NCBI GenBank assembly: GCA_021613335.1 | Contig: JAJTWR010000263.1 | Span: forward strand, 1,321,001 to 1,385,000 | Reading direction: 5' to 3' | From: Whitmania pigra | Lineage: Eukaryota > Annelida > Clitellata > Hirudinida > Haemopidae | DNA: 64,000 nucleotides | Shown here: in pieces, positions 37,523-51,174 of the stretch | How positions within the stretch are numbered: position 1 is the stretch's first letter | Layout: each line of letters opens with the position of its first letter | Made by a program: the position numbers and the translations under genes | Notes under the pieces: generated by a model | Databases searched by the model: none | What the model was told of the DNA's origin: nothing | The model's input: the letters and a program-made list of their open reading frames with translations, nothing else

Positions 37523-40320
37523 TTTATTTTACCTTCAATTAATTTTACAATAAACATCTGTCCTTGATGTTTTCAATATTTAAAAAAAAAATTGCAATGG
37601 GTATTTAATGAGATTAAATGTTTCATTGCTTTCAGGAAATTTAATCTGTTAATGTCCACATTAAATCCATATCCGGCATCAAAGAAAAAAATGATAAAAT
37701 ATGACATAAAAACCCGATTTAATTATTAAATATTATAATTTTGAAACATGTAATAAAATTAATTATAACAATAATATTATTAATAATAGCATAATAAAAA
37801 GGAACAATAATAACAATTACAAGTTTATAATAAAATTTATAATCTTTATTGACGAGCTGATGATGTCAATTACCTGATCATTACAGGTTTAAAAAAGTCA
37901 TCGAAATCAATTCAGGTAGGTGCAGGTGCATTGTGCTTCTAAATCTTTTTTTAAACTAAAGAACAAAGCTGTTGTTGCCATCTTGCTGTCTTTGAAAACC
38001 AATTCACCGTTAGGCGCTAACTCTTACAAGGCAAGACTACAACTTTTCTGAACTGAATTATCTTTAAAATGAATTATTTTGAAATTATAAAATAAAAAAT
38101 ATATACAAAAATGTTTTAGTAGTTTTCAGAAAAATTTACAAATAATTCAATTTTAAACCTTTAAATAATTTCTACAATAGTTTTTAGTCTAATTTCCCAT
38201 GCAGTGGTGGAATTCCACATCATAGTTTTGGAAGCAGGAATAGTGTATTGAAATATATATATTGTATTTAAAGATATATTCTGTATTTTGGGATATATTT
38301 TGTATTTATTAAGATATATTGTAACATGAGGTGTATATTTTTTACTTTAAAAGATGATACATTTATCCTGGCAGGCGATATGTTGTAAACATTTTGCAAA
38401 CGATGCATAATAAATTCATCGTCATCAACTTTATTACCGTGGTAATGCAAACTTGGCTGAAACCCATTTATCGCTCACCAATAACAGATAAATTTTCATT
38501 AGAATTGTTTCAGATGGAAAGCTGTTTGGAACGTTAGGCATTTCAGGAGAATTCTTGAAAAATCAGGTTAAACACATTTTGAAAGTTTTTTTTGAAAGTA
38601 TTTTTGAATTTTTTAGATATATTTTTAACCGCATTTCGAATATGGTCATTAAGCATGTCATTGTTAAAATGAAAGTAATTGAATTTCACAACTTCAAATT
38701 GAATTGCTTTTTCAATAGTTTCATTGACTTCTGTCGTGAAAATGTTTGAAATCATTTAGTAATTAATTACTTTTAAAACAACCGCAAAAAAGCATAAAAG
38801 AGTAAATTTTAAGATTCAAGAACTTTAAAATCATGAGAATATTTAATTGTAGAAACGAGAACATAGTCGAATATAAAGTCAAAATGATATATAACGATAC
38901 GACATGCAGGGATGTATGTAAACAATTCTGTGGACTGTTTACACGTTTATTTATAATGCAGTTCAAATAATTCTCAACATAAACACCAGAATATCATGTA
39001 AAATGACTTAAATTAAATGGAAACATATAATTAAATGCTTAAGTGAATTTACCTCTATGATGACCTCTTTAAATCACCTGTAATGCCGGAATGTCCAACG
39101 TTCCCTCCTTTTATGTCTATACAAAGCGCTCAACAGGTGCGCGGTCATGTACCCGATTGGGGATGTGCGCGTTACGTAACGGTGCACATCGATAGTGTCA
39201 GACGATTTTGCATCGGTATGTGTGACGTCATCAAACCAATCAACGCCATGTTTTCCTGCTGGAATTTTTTTGGAGGAGAATCAACATAGACGTTGTTGTT
39301 TACGACATCAGCAGGTGCTCTAATGATTGAATGAAGGAAGGGATGAGTGAACGAATGAATGAATGGATGAATGGATGGAACGGTCAAAGGAATGGAAGGA
39401 GGAATGCAATGAAAGACATGACAGTTAGAAGATTTAGATTTATTATTCGTTAGTGTTGTTTCTAATTCATGTCCTAATTTAAAATAATTGTGCTAATTTG
39501 TGTCCCAATGAAGCTTCAAGTCAAAAGAAGATGAGTTTCGTTAGCAGGAAGTCTTGATGTTCTTGATCGAACATTATCAACGTCAACACGTCAACGAGAT
39601 CAACACAGACCATCCATCAAATTGTTTAACATTCCTTTACACTGGTGCACTGGCTGAAGGGTTTATGTTTGATTGATTTATTGTCAACCACAGCTTGAGT
39701 GAAACATAATAATTTGTTCGTTTCTATCGAGGTCCATCCCAAATCTTCAAACATTTAATATTAACACCCTAGCAAAACATCACACCTGACAAAATTTAAA
39801 GCATTGTTTTACAAAAAATTATTGTTAATTAATAACACTTTTCTCCTCCTCGCATTTGCCTGAAATAGGGCCCAAATTAAAACTAAATGGTAATTCCAAT
39901 TGAGTCTTGTTTGTTCCAATCACGCAAGCCCAACAAGTCGATGTAAAAAAAAAACAAACTTGAAAGTAATTAATTCCTGCGATCGCTTCATATTAGGAGA
40001 CCACTTTCATAGGTGCCTGTTCGAATTAGCACCATACTCAGATCGGTTAGGAAGCGCTAACAAGCACTCACGAAATTATGGAAATATTGGAGATTTGTTC
40101 CTGTTAGGCGATGTAATGGCCACACGACGTTAATGCCAGGTCCACTTTATTTTTATGCAAAACAGCTCCAACGGTGAATAAGTTTAACTAAAAATTTATA
40201 TTTATATTTATAGTTCCGTCTGGGTTTTTAAATCATTTAAGTCCAAATCATCTCAGTTATGCAAAGGACTATAATCAAATAAACAAACATTTTAAGTCAT
40301 GAAGTCTGGCCTTGTAAGGT
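37523..40320. other. Intergenic region upstream of opsin 2
   Basis: AT-rich to about 39050, then a more GC-rich stretch at 39080-39300 with a perfect CRE (TGACGTCA, 39223-39230), CCAAT-like boxes and a quasi-palindrome at 39162-39190. This could be a regulatory region or the start of an unrecognised gene. A SINE-like copy follows at 39980-40290. Confidence 0.4.
39980..40290 (+). mobile_element. SINE-like retroposon copy
   Basis: The 3' end, CTCAGTTATGCAAAGGACT followed by an AT-rich (AAATAAAC) tail, matches the copy at 14105-14155 (opposite strand). Upstream, GCCTGTTCGAATTAGCACC contains a B-box-like GTTCGAATT. The full extent is uncertain. Confidence 0.5.
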
Positions 40321-40383
40321 TTCAGTGAATTTTAATCGCAAATACCTCGACAAATGTGACAATTTGATAACAGCTCAAACTTT

Positions 40384-40430
40384 GTAATAATAGTAATAAT
40401 AATAACAACAATGACAATGACAACGACAAC

Positions 40431-40472
<42 letters not shown>

Positions 40473-40551
40473 AACAACAACAACAACAACAACAATAACA
40501 ATAACAATAACAATAACAATAACAATAACAATAACAATAATAATAATAATA

Positions 40552-40640
<89 letters not shown>

Positions 40641-40651
40641 TAATAATAATA

Positions 40652-40683
<32 letters not shown>
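40384..40683. repeat. Compound microsatellite (ACG)n-(AAC)n-(AATAAC)n-(AAT)n
   Basis: About 300 bp passing in order through ACG, AAC, AATAAC and AAT repeats, a graded series that suggests stepwise mutation and expansion. Just downstream of the SMYD4-like gene 3' end. Confidence 0.93.
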
Positions 40684-40747
40684 GAATCAAGTTTATGAGG
40701 CAGTGCAATTAAAATTGAAATTATTCATGAATAAACATTTATTCATT

Positions 40748-43700
40748 TCACTTTAAGTTATTCAACATGGAAATGATGTTGCAAAGTTCCTCCGTACTTT
40801 CATGTTCCTTTCCATAGCATCGGACAAAAATCCCGGAAGCTTCCGTTGCATGTTCACGAGCCTCTTCGTATTTTCCGGCCTGCATGCAAACCTCGGCGTG
40901 CTTGCGAAGATCGTGTGCATATTCCAAACTATCCTTCCCGTAAATTTCTTTTATGATTTTCACACTGAACTGTAGATACGAATCAGCCTTAGCAAAATCT
41001 CCTACCAATGAAAAATCAAATTATTTGTTGCTTCCTCTGTTACTGACAGTTGCAAACAAACTACCTTCAAGGGCATGGCATTGAGCGAGAACATCAATCA
41101 CTTCTGCTAATTTGAAGTTCAACCTGTGGCAAATCTTCTTTCTCAGCCGGTAACAGCTTTCAAATGTTGTCCTAGCACCTGAAAAGATAAATCAAAACAA
41201 TTGGTTATATTCTCTGCGAGTTTTAATGAAGTAATAAATTTTAAAAAAATTATAAAGCTCTAATTACATATTATATGATAAAATAACACTGCCATCATCA
41301 AATATTTATAAAGTTCTAATTACATGTTACATCATAATTTAACATCGGAAAAATTAACATCATCAAATAGAGTCAAACTTACTTTTAACTTCTTTCTTGT
41401 TGAGCAGCAGCAGACCTTCTTGAAAGAGGTGAAGTGATTTTCCAAATGAACTTTTTACGTCATCAACCCACTTTGCACTGCAGATGGCACCACATTCGGT
41501 GCACAGTGGTAGGCTGTTTACATCCACCTCCATGCTTTGAACTCTGACCTTTCCTTGACATACTTGACATTTAAAAGCCTGCACTGGTATTGAATTACAT
41601 GAGCATAAAAATTCCTTTTGATTACCAAATATTCAAGAACGCTTGGCTTGCCGATGTAAGTTGGTCGAAGTCCGCATCACTTTCTGACGTGCAAGCCACG
41701 CAAGAACAGAGGAATCCGTACTGTTCTTGAAGTTTTGCCTGCCTCTCCTTCTTAGCCATGTGTTTGCTGTGAGGACCTGTCGACGAATGCAGAAATAAGA
41801 TTAATCAAATGTCTTTGTTCTTTTAGTTCGAAAAGATTTAAAATACCGTAGCAGTTGAAAATCTCTTGTCCCTCTCCAATCGACGATGTTGCCTTGACGA
41901 CCAAAAGTTCGCCTTGGAAACTGAGCATTTCAATCGGACAATAAAAAATGTGAACGAAATGAGAGCAACTTTCAGCGAAGAATAAAAAATAAACCCACGA
42001 TGAAGAAATGTTTGGCGAACAGGAATGATTCATCATGCTTGCGGTCGGATAAATTGCCGTTGCAATCCTGACCTGCTCCTCTGATTCGACGCGTCCGTTC
42101 AAACCTTTCAACTGCAGATCAGTAATGGCATGGGCGTTGCATACCAACTGGCAAATGTGCCTCAACAAGAGGCCTCCTACGAAATCTCTTGCGTCTTTAA
42201 AGAGATTTTATGAAAAAAACATTATATTTGATTTTGCAACTGCAAACACTTCAAATGACAATATTTTTCTAACTGACCAGTTGCTGAACTTTGCTCACAG
42301 GAGTCGAAATAATTGCTTGAATCAAGACATCTGAGCAGCAAAGTGGCCGTCTTTGATGAAAAGAATGAATGTTTTAGGTGACAGAAACTTCGAACGAATA
42401 AAAATGTTTTTGATTGAAAATTATATAATAAACTGAGTTAAAACAACTACGATCACCATTGCATATTGAAACAAGTCTTGCGGATTGATGTTGTGAGTGT
42501 TGTGAACGAGGTGGTACACGGCCTCGTAATTACAAACGAGTGGAGACTTTTCGTTGGGCACGAACACTGTTTCACCCGACAACTTTTTTCTCAGTTCTGA
42601 ACAAGATCAATGCAAATATTCATTAAATAAAAACATTAAAAAAAGTACTTAATATTTAGAATAGAAATCAAAAGTATTTAATATTTAAAGTAGAAATCAA
42701 AATCACCCAAAAGTTTCGAGAGTTTTGTGGACACAAGAATCCTAAGAGCCAAATGTGCAATTCCAACCTAAATATAGTAAATAAAAGATTTCATAAATTA
42801 AAACAAATTATCTTATTTAATTAATTAAATTCATATTTGTGCTGATATTTTAACACAAACATCCACGAAGACCAACAATCCAAAAGAACAGCATGTTTTC
42901 AATGAATCAACCTCATTAAGAATGTGCATGATGGGGCATTCAAGATGGTGGTACGACTCCAAAGCTGCTGAAGAACATTTTGAGCTGCAGAAGTTGATTT
43001 CTGTACAAGTTGGACATCTGTGAACAACAAATACATAATATTTTAATAATACATAATCTTTTAATAATATAGTTAATAGTTGTTAATAATAATATGGTTT
43101 AATAGTTCCATTGCAATTGCCAATCTAACGATTATTTTCAGCAATTTCGATTGAATTAAAAATTAAAAAATTGTACTCTTAATTTCATCGTAATTTAATT
43201 AGAAATGCTTCAAACAAAATTGAAAAAAAAAAAATATCCGTACGGATAGAAATTCTTCAACGGCTTCAGGCAATTGTAACACCTTTGTTGATAGAATGGG
43301 GGCAGCAAAAGTGAAACGTAAGGCTTTTCAACTATCAACACATCACCGGCTTCTAATTGCTTGTCGACCTGCAAATGAAATTTATTGATTAAAAACGCTG
43401 AATTGTTATTAAACTCAAAATAATAAATAAACATTGTCATTTTAAATCTTCAATAGTTAAAAATAATTAATCATTAAACACCTACCAGCAAATATCTACC
43501 CTTATCAACATTGAATTCGAGCTTAATGTGATTGGACGCCTGCTGTAAAATTGATCCTGCATGACCTTTGACCCTAGGAAAGCTGGGGATGGAACCTTCT
43601 TCGCTGAATAAGAATTTGATTTGCAGAACTAAATAAATAATTGTGTTACAACAATGGAATACCAACAATGATAAAATCAATTAAAATTTTCAATAATAAT

Positions 43701-45414
43701 TTTCAACAATATAACTATAATGATAACAATATAATAATAAAACTCCTAATAACAATATAATAACAACAATAAAACCAACTTATTTGTTCTCTCGGTTGAA
43801 ACTTTCTCCAACTTTTCAAATAGTTTCTTGACTTCATCTCTGGCTTGTTCTGAAAAGTTGCAAGGTTAATAAATTAAGGTTAAGAAAAATTGCTTGCAAA
43901 TGATTATTGTTCAACAATGTTTAGAAATACAATTTTTCTCTTTATTTGCTATTATCATAAATTACCATAAATATTCATAAGCAGGTCAATAATTCAATGT
44001 CGATGTGCAACATTGGTACACAATTAAGCCATTAAGCTTCATCACAAGAAATTATAGCCTGCTATTGACACAATAAAAGCTGTCTTAATGGATCCACCTC
44101 GTTTTGCTTCTTCCACCAATGCATCTATATTCTTTTGAGCACATTCACAGCCTGGGAGAGCAAACATTTCATTTAAAAGTGAATTTAGGTTGCAATAAAC
44201 TGATTAAAATCTACTAGCATTTCTTTGCCTCGTCGAATTGTTGCATGTGATACAAACACTGTCCTTTCCTAACGAGAAGTCTGTGCATCGGCTGGTAATT
44301 CCTCATTAGGGCTTCCTCAATATCCATCAAACAAGGCTTTAAAATAATTTGCATTTAAACATTATTACTAAATTATTTATGTTTGCAAGTGATGAACATT
44401 GTATTTCATAAATTACTTAATTATGAGTCAAGATTTTTTAAGATTCGGTTTTCACATTTTGAAAGTATCCACATAGTTTGATTTAATTTTTCTCAAATAT
44501 TTATAAAATACCTGATATTGAGAGAGATGGAATAAAGTTGCAGATCTATTTGCCAGACACAAAGTATACTCGTCATCTGCAATTTGTTGTGGACATTGTG
44601 GAGCATATGTGATGCCCTGTGTAGGCAAACCATGCTTATTAAATCCTCAAACATGGCAAGTGCACAATCAGTTATACATTAATATGCAAAATTATAAGTC
44701 ATTCATTTAGTCATTCAATATGACTAGTATAATTTATTTGATTTTATTCGATAGATTTTGTCAGTGAAACCCCAAACATAAAGGTGACCTCAAAACTTGT
44801 TATCAAAACCTGCTAAAAAATTAAATAAATAACATCATCATCATCATCACCACCACCATCATCATCATCATCATGAATCTCGTCCGAACAAAAGCAGCTT
44901 CATTTACAAACCTCGTTATAGCATTGCAAAGCTTCAGCAAACTTTCTTTTAGCAAAATATTGGTTGCCTTTAAGTCTGCACGACGTTGCTTGTGCACATG
45001 ATTTCTGACTTTTTGTGTGAAGCCTTACATTTGTGAAATCAAAGTAATGCCTATAAAGAAAAATAAATAGTGTTAAAAAGATATTGTTTTGCTTATATTT
45101 TGAATCACTGAGCAACAGCTTGACAGTTAATTAATACTTAAAGCTAGTCAACATAATAATAATAAGATGAGATGATAAAATTTAAGATAAAATGAGATGA
45201 AGCACTACTTTTATTAAACAACAACAGTTAAGTGAAGCATTTCATCCAGCCTTACTCACGCTAAAGTCTCGCAGCTTTCAACCTTAAATATGTATTTGGA
45301 ATGGCTTTCACAATTATACCAATGTTTTAAGCCATCTGTTTTCATCATTAATTCACAGGCGTGATCTAATCTTTTCTGCCACCATCCAAAATTTACTTCT
45401 CCAAAATCCACCAT
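40748..45414 (-). CDS. SMYD4-like SET and MYND domain protein
   Basis: Putative lysine methyltransferase-family protein with TPR repeats. About 18 exons give 734 residues (human SMYD4 about 800). Key exons: 45414-45260, 45050-44912, 44616-44512, 44336-44219, 44151-44098, 43849-43780, 43603-43486, then exons near 43370, 43020, 42760, 42600, 42340, 42170, 41920, 41770, 41580 and 41175, ending 41001-40748. N-terminal TPR: LKGNQYFAKRKFAEALQCYN and RKGQCLYHMQQFDEA. The MYND zinc finger is split over two exons (CYNCLKPL, then CPTCTEINFCSSKC and HHLECP). SET hallmarks: NHSCSPNISSS, then GEGQEIFNCYG. Post-SET cysteines: FLCSCVACTSE. C-terminal TPR: AEVCMQAGKYEEAREHA. Two introns need GC-AG splicing. 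The polyadenylation signal AATAAA overlaps the region 5-15 nt after the stop. Confidence 0.88.
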
Positions 45415-45862
45415 GATTTAAAAATTTTTAGTTGATTGATTTAATTATGTTAGATAAGATAGGAGATTAGTCTGCAGCCAAATTATAGTCACAAAAATAT
45501 TAGCACAAGAGGTAAACATTTGAAAAGAAAACCTTCTTAAAAGTGAAAGCTGTAACAATATTCAATTTAAAATTTTATTAACACTTTTTGAAATTTGAAA
45601 TACAACTTTTAACGCATTAATTTTTATTATTTGTATTGATAGAATTTTTTATGGGAGACATTTGTGAAATGTTAATCAACCTTCGCATTCATTTCTATGT
45701 TACAAGGAATTTTTCTGACACGTAAAACATAGAGAGCGCATTGTCGTGCCATTCAGAGACTTCTCCATTTCTAAGAAAAAGCGTTTGACATTTAGCAAAA
45801 AAAAATTAAATAGCATCATAGCTAGCGCTGCACACTGAGTTCAAAAATAGCTTTCTCACTTA

Positions 45863-46130
45863 TTGAGTGGGACAAAATTTGACTTGGATCACGACGACGA
45901 AAACTCACAAACCAAATGCAACCGAAATCAGAGATTATACCTCCTTCATCATCACTCATCAAGAATATTATTTAAAAACTTCAACAGGAATCATGCGAGC
46001 ACTGTTGCATCGATACCGAGGCGTGATCATCACATCATTATTCCCAATCCGCCCTATTATCCCAGCCTAGACCTGACAGCTGTTAACATTTTATCAACAA
46101 AACTGCAAGAACCTGAATACTATTTATGGT
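45863..46130 (+). other. Unassigned open frames between SMYD4 and MED8
   Basis: Two overlapping plus-strand frames (89 and 67 codons), the longer ending at a possible donor (TTTATGGTAATTTC). Composition is protein-like (for example PPYYPSLDLTAVNILSTKLQ), but I recognise no family and see no downstream exon. Could be a first exon of an unknown gene or chance. Confidence 0.2.
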
Positions 46131-46543
46131 AATTTCAATGTGATACAAGTAATAATATGATCACCAATATCAAATGACTAACATTGCCAAAAGTAACCAT
46201 TAAGTTAAAGATCTATTTCAAAAAATGGTTAATTAAATTTCTGGATAACTAAAATGTTTTTGAAGCCAAATCAAAAATGAAATGGTTGATGATCAATTAT
46301 AATAAAGTAGTTCTGCAAGAACAAAAGTTAAATACAAAAGCTCTGCAACATGAGGTGTGAACTTTATCTGTTGTATGGGTTTTGACTCGAACCAGACTTT
46401 ATATTCATCTTGATGGAGCTCGTCATCTTGTTGACATTAATGTTTGGCATAACTGCATCGACAACAAAAGTATTTGTAAAACCATTTTATCTTGTAATTA
46501 ATGAAATAATTTTTAAAATTACAAAATAACTATTAAAAAAGAT

Positions 46544-48374
46544 TTAATTGAGAGATGCTAAATTAATCTCACCATTTGACTGGGGCTGTGGAATATTAAT
46601 CCTCGACTCCGAAATGTGCTGTGACTGGCTGGAAGACTGATTGGCTCTTAGGCCCCTCCCATTGGTGATAGCAGCAACCAGGTTGTGCGTATCGTTCGTG
46701 CTGGTAACCTGCATCAACATGCCCTTTTGTACTGCAAACGAAAGATGAAAAATATAATAATTAGCAAACAATAACTTTTAATAACAGTGTAATAGTATTT
46801 AGGCTAATTAGCAAATAACAACTCAGTATTATTACTGGTGTAATAATATTTACGATAATCTCACATGTGCAAATAGCAAAAGTTCAACAACAATATCATC
46901 ACATCAACATTTTCTAAAGATTATAATTGTAATTGTAACTTCATTTACATAGCACCATATGCATAGCGTCAGATGCACTTCTTGTAACCATTTATATAGC
47001 GCTCCTTCCCAAGGGCGCTGGCAGCAGCACATGCTGGGTTTCGAACGTGACACATTGCTGCCGTCGCCATTACCCCCATATTCAGGCACGTAAAACCATT
47101 CGGCCCAGAGATGAAACAAATGTTCACTTGACCCTTCCAAAAAAGGCTGAAGACTTCAAGTTACAAGACCAAGGAGGTGTGAGAGCAACAGAAATCAGAC
47201 AGTTGCTGCCCAAACAACATCCTTACTCGACAAAGGAACGAACCACTGCAACACATTTCTAAGTCGACCACTTACCCGGATCTCCTTCCAATGTCTCCCT
47301 CGAGTTTTTCAAAGTTTCGTGAACAGCAGTTGCCAGTTTATTGAATGTGTTCAGTTGTTTCTAAGGGTATGAATGCAATGAACAGATCATCATCATCATT
47401 AACATCACTATATGTTCAAATTCAATACCTGGAGGTTATCTTGTGAGAGAGAGTTGGACTTGTTCAGAAGTTGAGCAACCCTTTCTTCCACTTCGGGTTC
47501 TGGTTTTGTCCTCAAATAGCTCGGCACAACCTCGTGGTTGCAAAAGGGAACCCTCCCCTCCGTCAATTGCTGGAAAGTTTAAAATTTTAATTAATGGAGT
47601 GCATCAAAATAATTAATATTTTGTCATTCATGTTTGCCTGTTGCAAGCCTCTTGAAGAAAATACTTTAGAATGATGGGTTGCCTTAGGGAATTAGCAATG
47701 AAAACAAAAACTGTCCTCATAAGAATCATCATAAATCCGCAACTCAAGAGTCATTCCTGAAATATGAAATAACAACCTTCAAATTTGGGTCATCGACTTG
47801 TGCAAGATGAAATGGCAACAGGACATAGTTTTTAAGGTTGGGCATTTTTTCATTTTTTAAAAACCTGCTAAGTAATGTTATTTGCCCAGAAATAAGAGAG
47901 AAACTCGCCAGCATGGACTTCCTGTAGTGGAAACGATAGAGATATAATTAGTTGAGTAAATCAACACTAAACTTAGGCCATCTCTTAAAAATGTCCTGTA
48001 AATTATAATATTAATTGTAGGAAATGTAATAAGACAAACGAAGGTATGATGTTCACCATTCCAGAGTTTGATAATCAGTTTCTAATTTTATGATAAAGGC
48101 CTGGATTGACTGCCTCAGGTCGTTAATTCTCTGTATGATGGCTTCTACTCCCGCATCCAGCTGTTTTTCCTCGCGAGACTAAATTAAAATTGCTTTGGTA
48201 ATGCAATTTCTGTATAGCCCAACAAATAAATTTCTATCAGCATGGAAAAAACAAAGATTAAAAGCAGCTGCGCTTACGAGTAACTGTAAACAGATTCAAA
48301 TAGCCATTGGAATTAATTTAAGTAAAACCGAATCGAAAAAAATTTCCAAAGTCATAATTACAAATTACCTGCAT
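46544..48374 (-). CDS. MED8: Mediator complex subunit 8
   Basis: Head-module subunit of Mediator, nuclear, linking activators to RNA polymerase II. Six exons: 48374-48369 (only ATG CAG), 48178-48057, 47921-47777, 47569-47429, 47360-47276 and 46731-46544; total 228 residues. It matches human MED8 along its length: [65 protein letters not shown], and [12 protein letters not shown] near the C-terminus. The 6-nt first exon was found because human MED8 also starts MQREEKQ and the phase fits. The C-terminal Gln/Ser tail is shorter than in human (268 residues). Confidence 0.93.
46935..47130 (-). mobile_element. SINE in MED8 intron
   Basis: On the minus strand, TGGGCCGAATGG (about 47105, A-box-like) is followed about 50 bp later by CACGTTCGAAACCCAG (B-box-like). 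Further on lies GGAAGGAGCGCTATATAAAT, the kind of conserved 3' segment (GCGCTATATAA) found in several animal SINE superfamilies. The order fits a tRNA-derived SINE. Confidence 0.5.
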
Positions 48375-48437
48375 TCTTTTAATGGCTTTTTACGTGAATC
48401 CAGCCAGCAAACCGAGCGTCAACAACATATAACATAA

Positions 48438-49074
48438 CGACGAACTCCAAACACAATAATAAGAAATGGGTCAAGAAATTATAAATTCTCATAAAATTGA
48501 CGTGTTATAAATGTAAAGATAATTTTATTTAAAATTACACAAATTTTATGTATAATTATTTAGTAGACTACATTCGCAAATTGAATGTATTGCTTGTGAA
48601 AGCATTGAAGCGTGTCAAAGCTTGATCTTCGTTGCTTTACGACATACCTTATTGGAATCGACTTTAAGCTATCCTATCGATTAAAGGTTACATTTAATTG
48701 CAACTTGATTATGAAGATACTCTATTCTCGATATCTACTTGTATTTTAATTAACTTTGTTTCGCAAATACTAATTGAAAAATAGCTTAACGAAATTACTT
48801 CCGTAAAGCATTGCTTTAGAATCTTAGAGCGTAAACATTCCTATCAAAGGCCGAGTTTAGGTTAATTTTAATGTTTAGTTTATCTGTTCATTCTGATAGA
48901 AAAGATATTTATTCTTGTAGTTATTGGATATCAGTCTATAATCAGATTTATCGTTGAAATTGTTATATTTTAAGATCTTCTGCTCTCGGATTAATATGAG
49001 TTGCTTAAATTTGTAGATCAGTTTCAAACCTTTTATGACTTTGGCTGCTAGCGTAAAAAGATCAATCTGACGAA
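48438..49074. other. Divergent promoter region of MED8 and GIPC
   Basis: About 640 bp between two head-to-head genes. AT-rich; no TATA or CCAAT box judged convincing. The 5' UTRs of both genes should lie here. Confidence 0.5.
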
Positions 49075-50681
49075 ATGCCGTTGTTCGGGCCAAAAAAGAA
49101 ATCAGTTAACGGGGCCGTCCAAAACTCCGAATCTCCAGCAAGTCCTACAGATGACTCTTCAAAACCTAAACTTGTCTTTCATTGCCAACTTGCCCAAGGA
49201 AGTCCAACAGGAATCATTTCAGGTTTTACAAACGTCAAGGAACTTTACGAGAAAATTGCTGCCTGCTACGATATCCGCTCGTCAGACGTTAGTTTATTAC
49301 CTAACTAATATACATCTTGAGCCGAATCTCATTCCTACTATTTCCAATAGATCATTTTCTGCACTTTAAATACTCACAAAATCGTCATGTCTCAACTACT
49401 CGGAGGTCAGTTGGGCTTAGAAGATTTCATTTTTGCCCACGTGAGGGGGCGGCCCAAAGTGGTCGACATCGACAAAACGGAGGAGGCCTTAGGGCTTACT
49501 ATCACAGACAATGGCGCTGGGTTAGCCTTTATAAAGGCCATAAAGGTGAGAATATAACTTATTATCAAATGTCTTTCAACTCAAAAATATTTGCACATAT
49601 TTCAGGATGGAAGTCTGATCAGCAAGATTCCCGGAATAATGGTGGGAGACCACATTGAGAAGATCAACGATAACTCCATGATCGGTCGGCGTCATTTCGA
49701 AGTGGCAAAAACTCTCAAGGAAATTCCACTGAACAACACTTTTACTCTGAGGCTGGTGGAACCTGAAAAATCTGCTTTCGGTATTTTTTACTCAACTTGT
49801 TCTCATACAATTTATACAGGCTTGAACTCCAAATACAAAGAAGATTCATTAACCTTCATTAAAGGTCAATGTAAACATTGGCGATGAAGTATGGATATAC
49901 CATACTCGGAATCATTATCATTATTATAATTTTTTTTATATGTTAAGAATTTCGTTGTAAATCACTGTTTGATCGTCTTCATTAATTATACTTTAAATTC
50001 ATAAGCAATTGCCGTTGCAAATTAGATAGAATCTGAATAATTACATTAATTATAATTAGACCTTGAAACACCTTACAGGTGACATCCAAATGGGAAAGTC
50101 CAAGAAAGGGGGAAGCATTGGATCAGGCAAAGAAACTCTCAGACTCAGGGCAGGTGGAAATGCTTCAGTGGAGGCCGTAAGAATTATTTTAAATTGGTTA
50201 ATTGCTGCATGGTTTTTCACAATAGTTATTGATTTTAAGTTCGATGATGCGACTTCTGCTGCGGTGGAAAAAATCAACAAGATGCTAGAGGGATTCCTCG
50301 GAATAAGCGACGAAGAACTGGGTGAGTCAATGCATTAATGTCGGTTGATGAGCTATTATGGATGGTTTTTGTTGCACATTATTGTTATTTCATTACTGTT
50401 TCTAACTCGTTTTTAGTTGTGAAATCGCATTTGCTAGCTGTGGTCGATGTGATTATTAAAACGAAAGTATGTTATATACACGAAATACAATTTCAGCTCG
50501 ATCTATCTGGGAACTTGGAAACAAAAAGAGCAATCCAAGTGAATTTGTGACCAACATTGAAGAATCTGACCTGAAAAGTTTTGGATTCACGGAAACATTC
50601 ATATTCGAGCTTTGGGGAGCCATATCAGATGCCAAACAAGGAAGACTGAACAAGATGAGGGACATTAATGAAAAATTCTGA
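49075..50681 (+). CDS. GIPC-family PDZ adaptor protein
   Basis: Cytoplasmic adaptor that binds C-terminal PDZ ligands of receptors and couples cargo to myosin VI (family knowledge). Six exons, 49075-49287, 49351-49545, 49606-49780, 50079-50176, 50240-50321 and 50497-50681, join in phase to 315 residues; human GIPC1 is 333. The N-terminal GH1 region has [20 protein letters not shown] and [15 protein letters not shown]. Exon 2 has [20 protein letters not shown] and [10 protein letters not shown], followed by the PDZ domain ([20 protein letters not shown] to [11 protein letters not shown], residues about 110-200). The C-terminal GH2 domain has [18 protein letters not shown] and ends [16 protein letters not shown]. 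Polyadenylation signal AATAAA at about 51015. Confidence 0.95.
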
Positions 50682-51174
50682 TCAACAAAAGTGTCAAACG
50701 GGCCATTTTCAAATTCTGCAATCTTTATTTGGAAAATACTTCATAGAATTTTGTAGAATCGTTTAGTTTAAACAATATAGGGCCTACCAATGTCTTGACT
50801 GCAATATATTTTCAAGTTGTCAACTAAACTAATTCAGGCAAGATCTAAACGACTTAAAAATTGTTTTTCATCGAAAATGTTGGTGAATCAATAAGCGTAT
50901 TAACATATTAACTTCTGCTCATTTAATTATTTTTCTAAAACATTTGCAGCCAAATGATGTGGTATCTCAGATTATGTTTGATTCTAAATTTCATAACGTT
51001 GCACATTTCCAATGAATAAAAAACTTTAATATTTACTTAATCTTTATAAATAACTCTCAACATTTTCATTCTGTTACCAATTTCATTATCGAGGACTATC
51101 TTTAACAAAGACTCAATCGTCAGCATTACCTCCTCTCAAGCGCGAACCGCTTGCTTCAACTTATAATTGAATTA

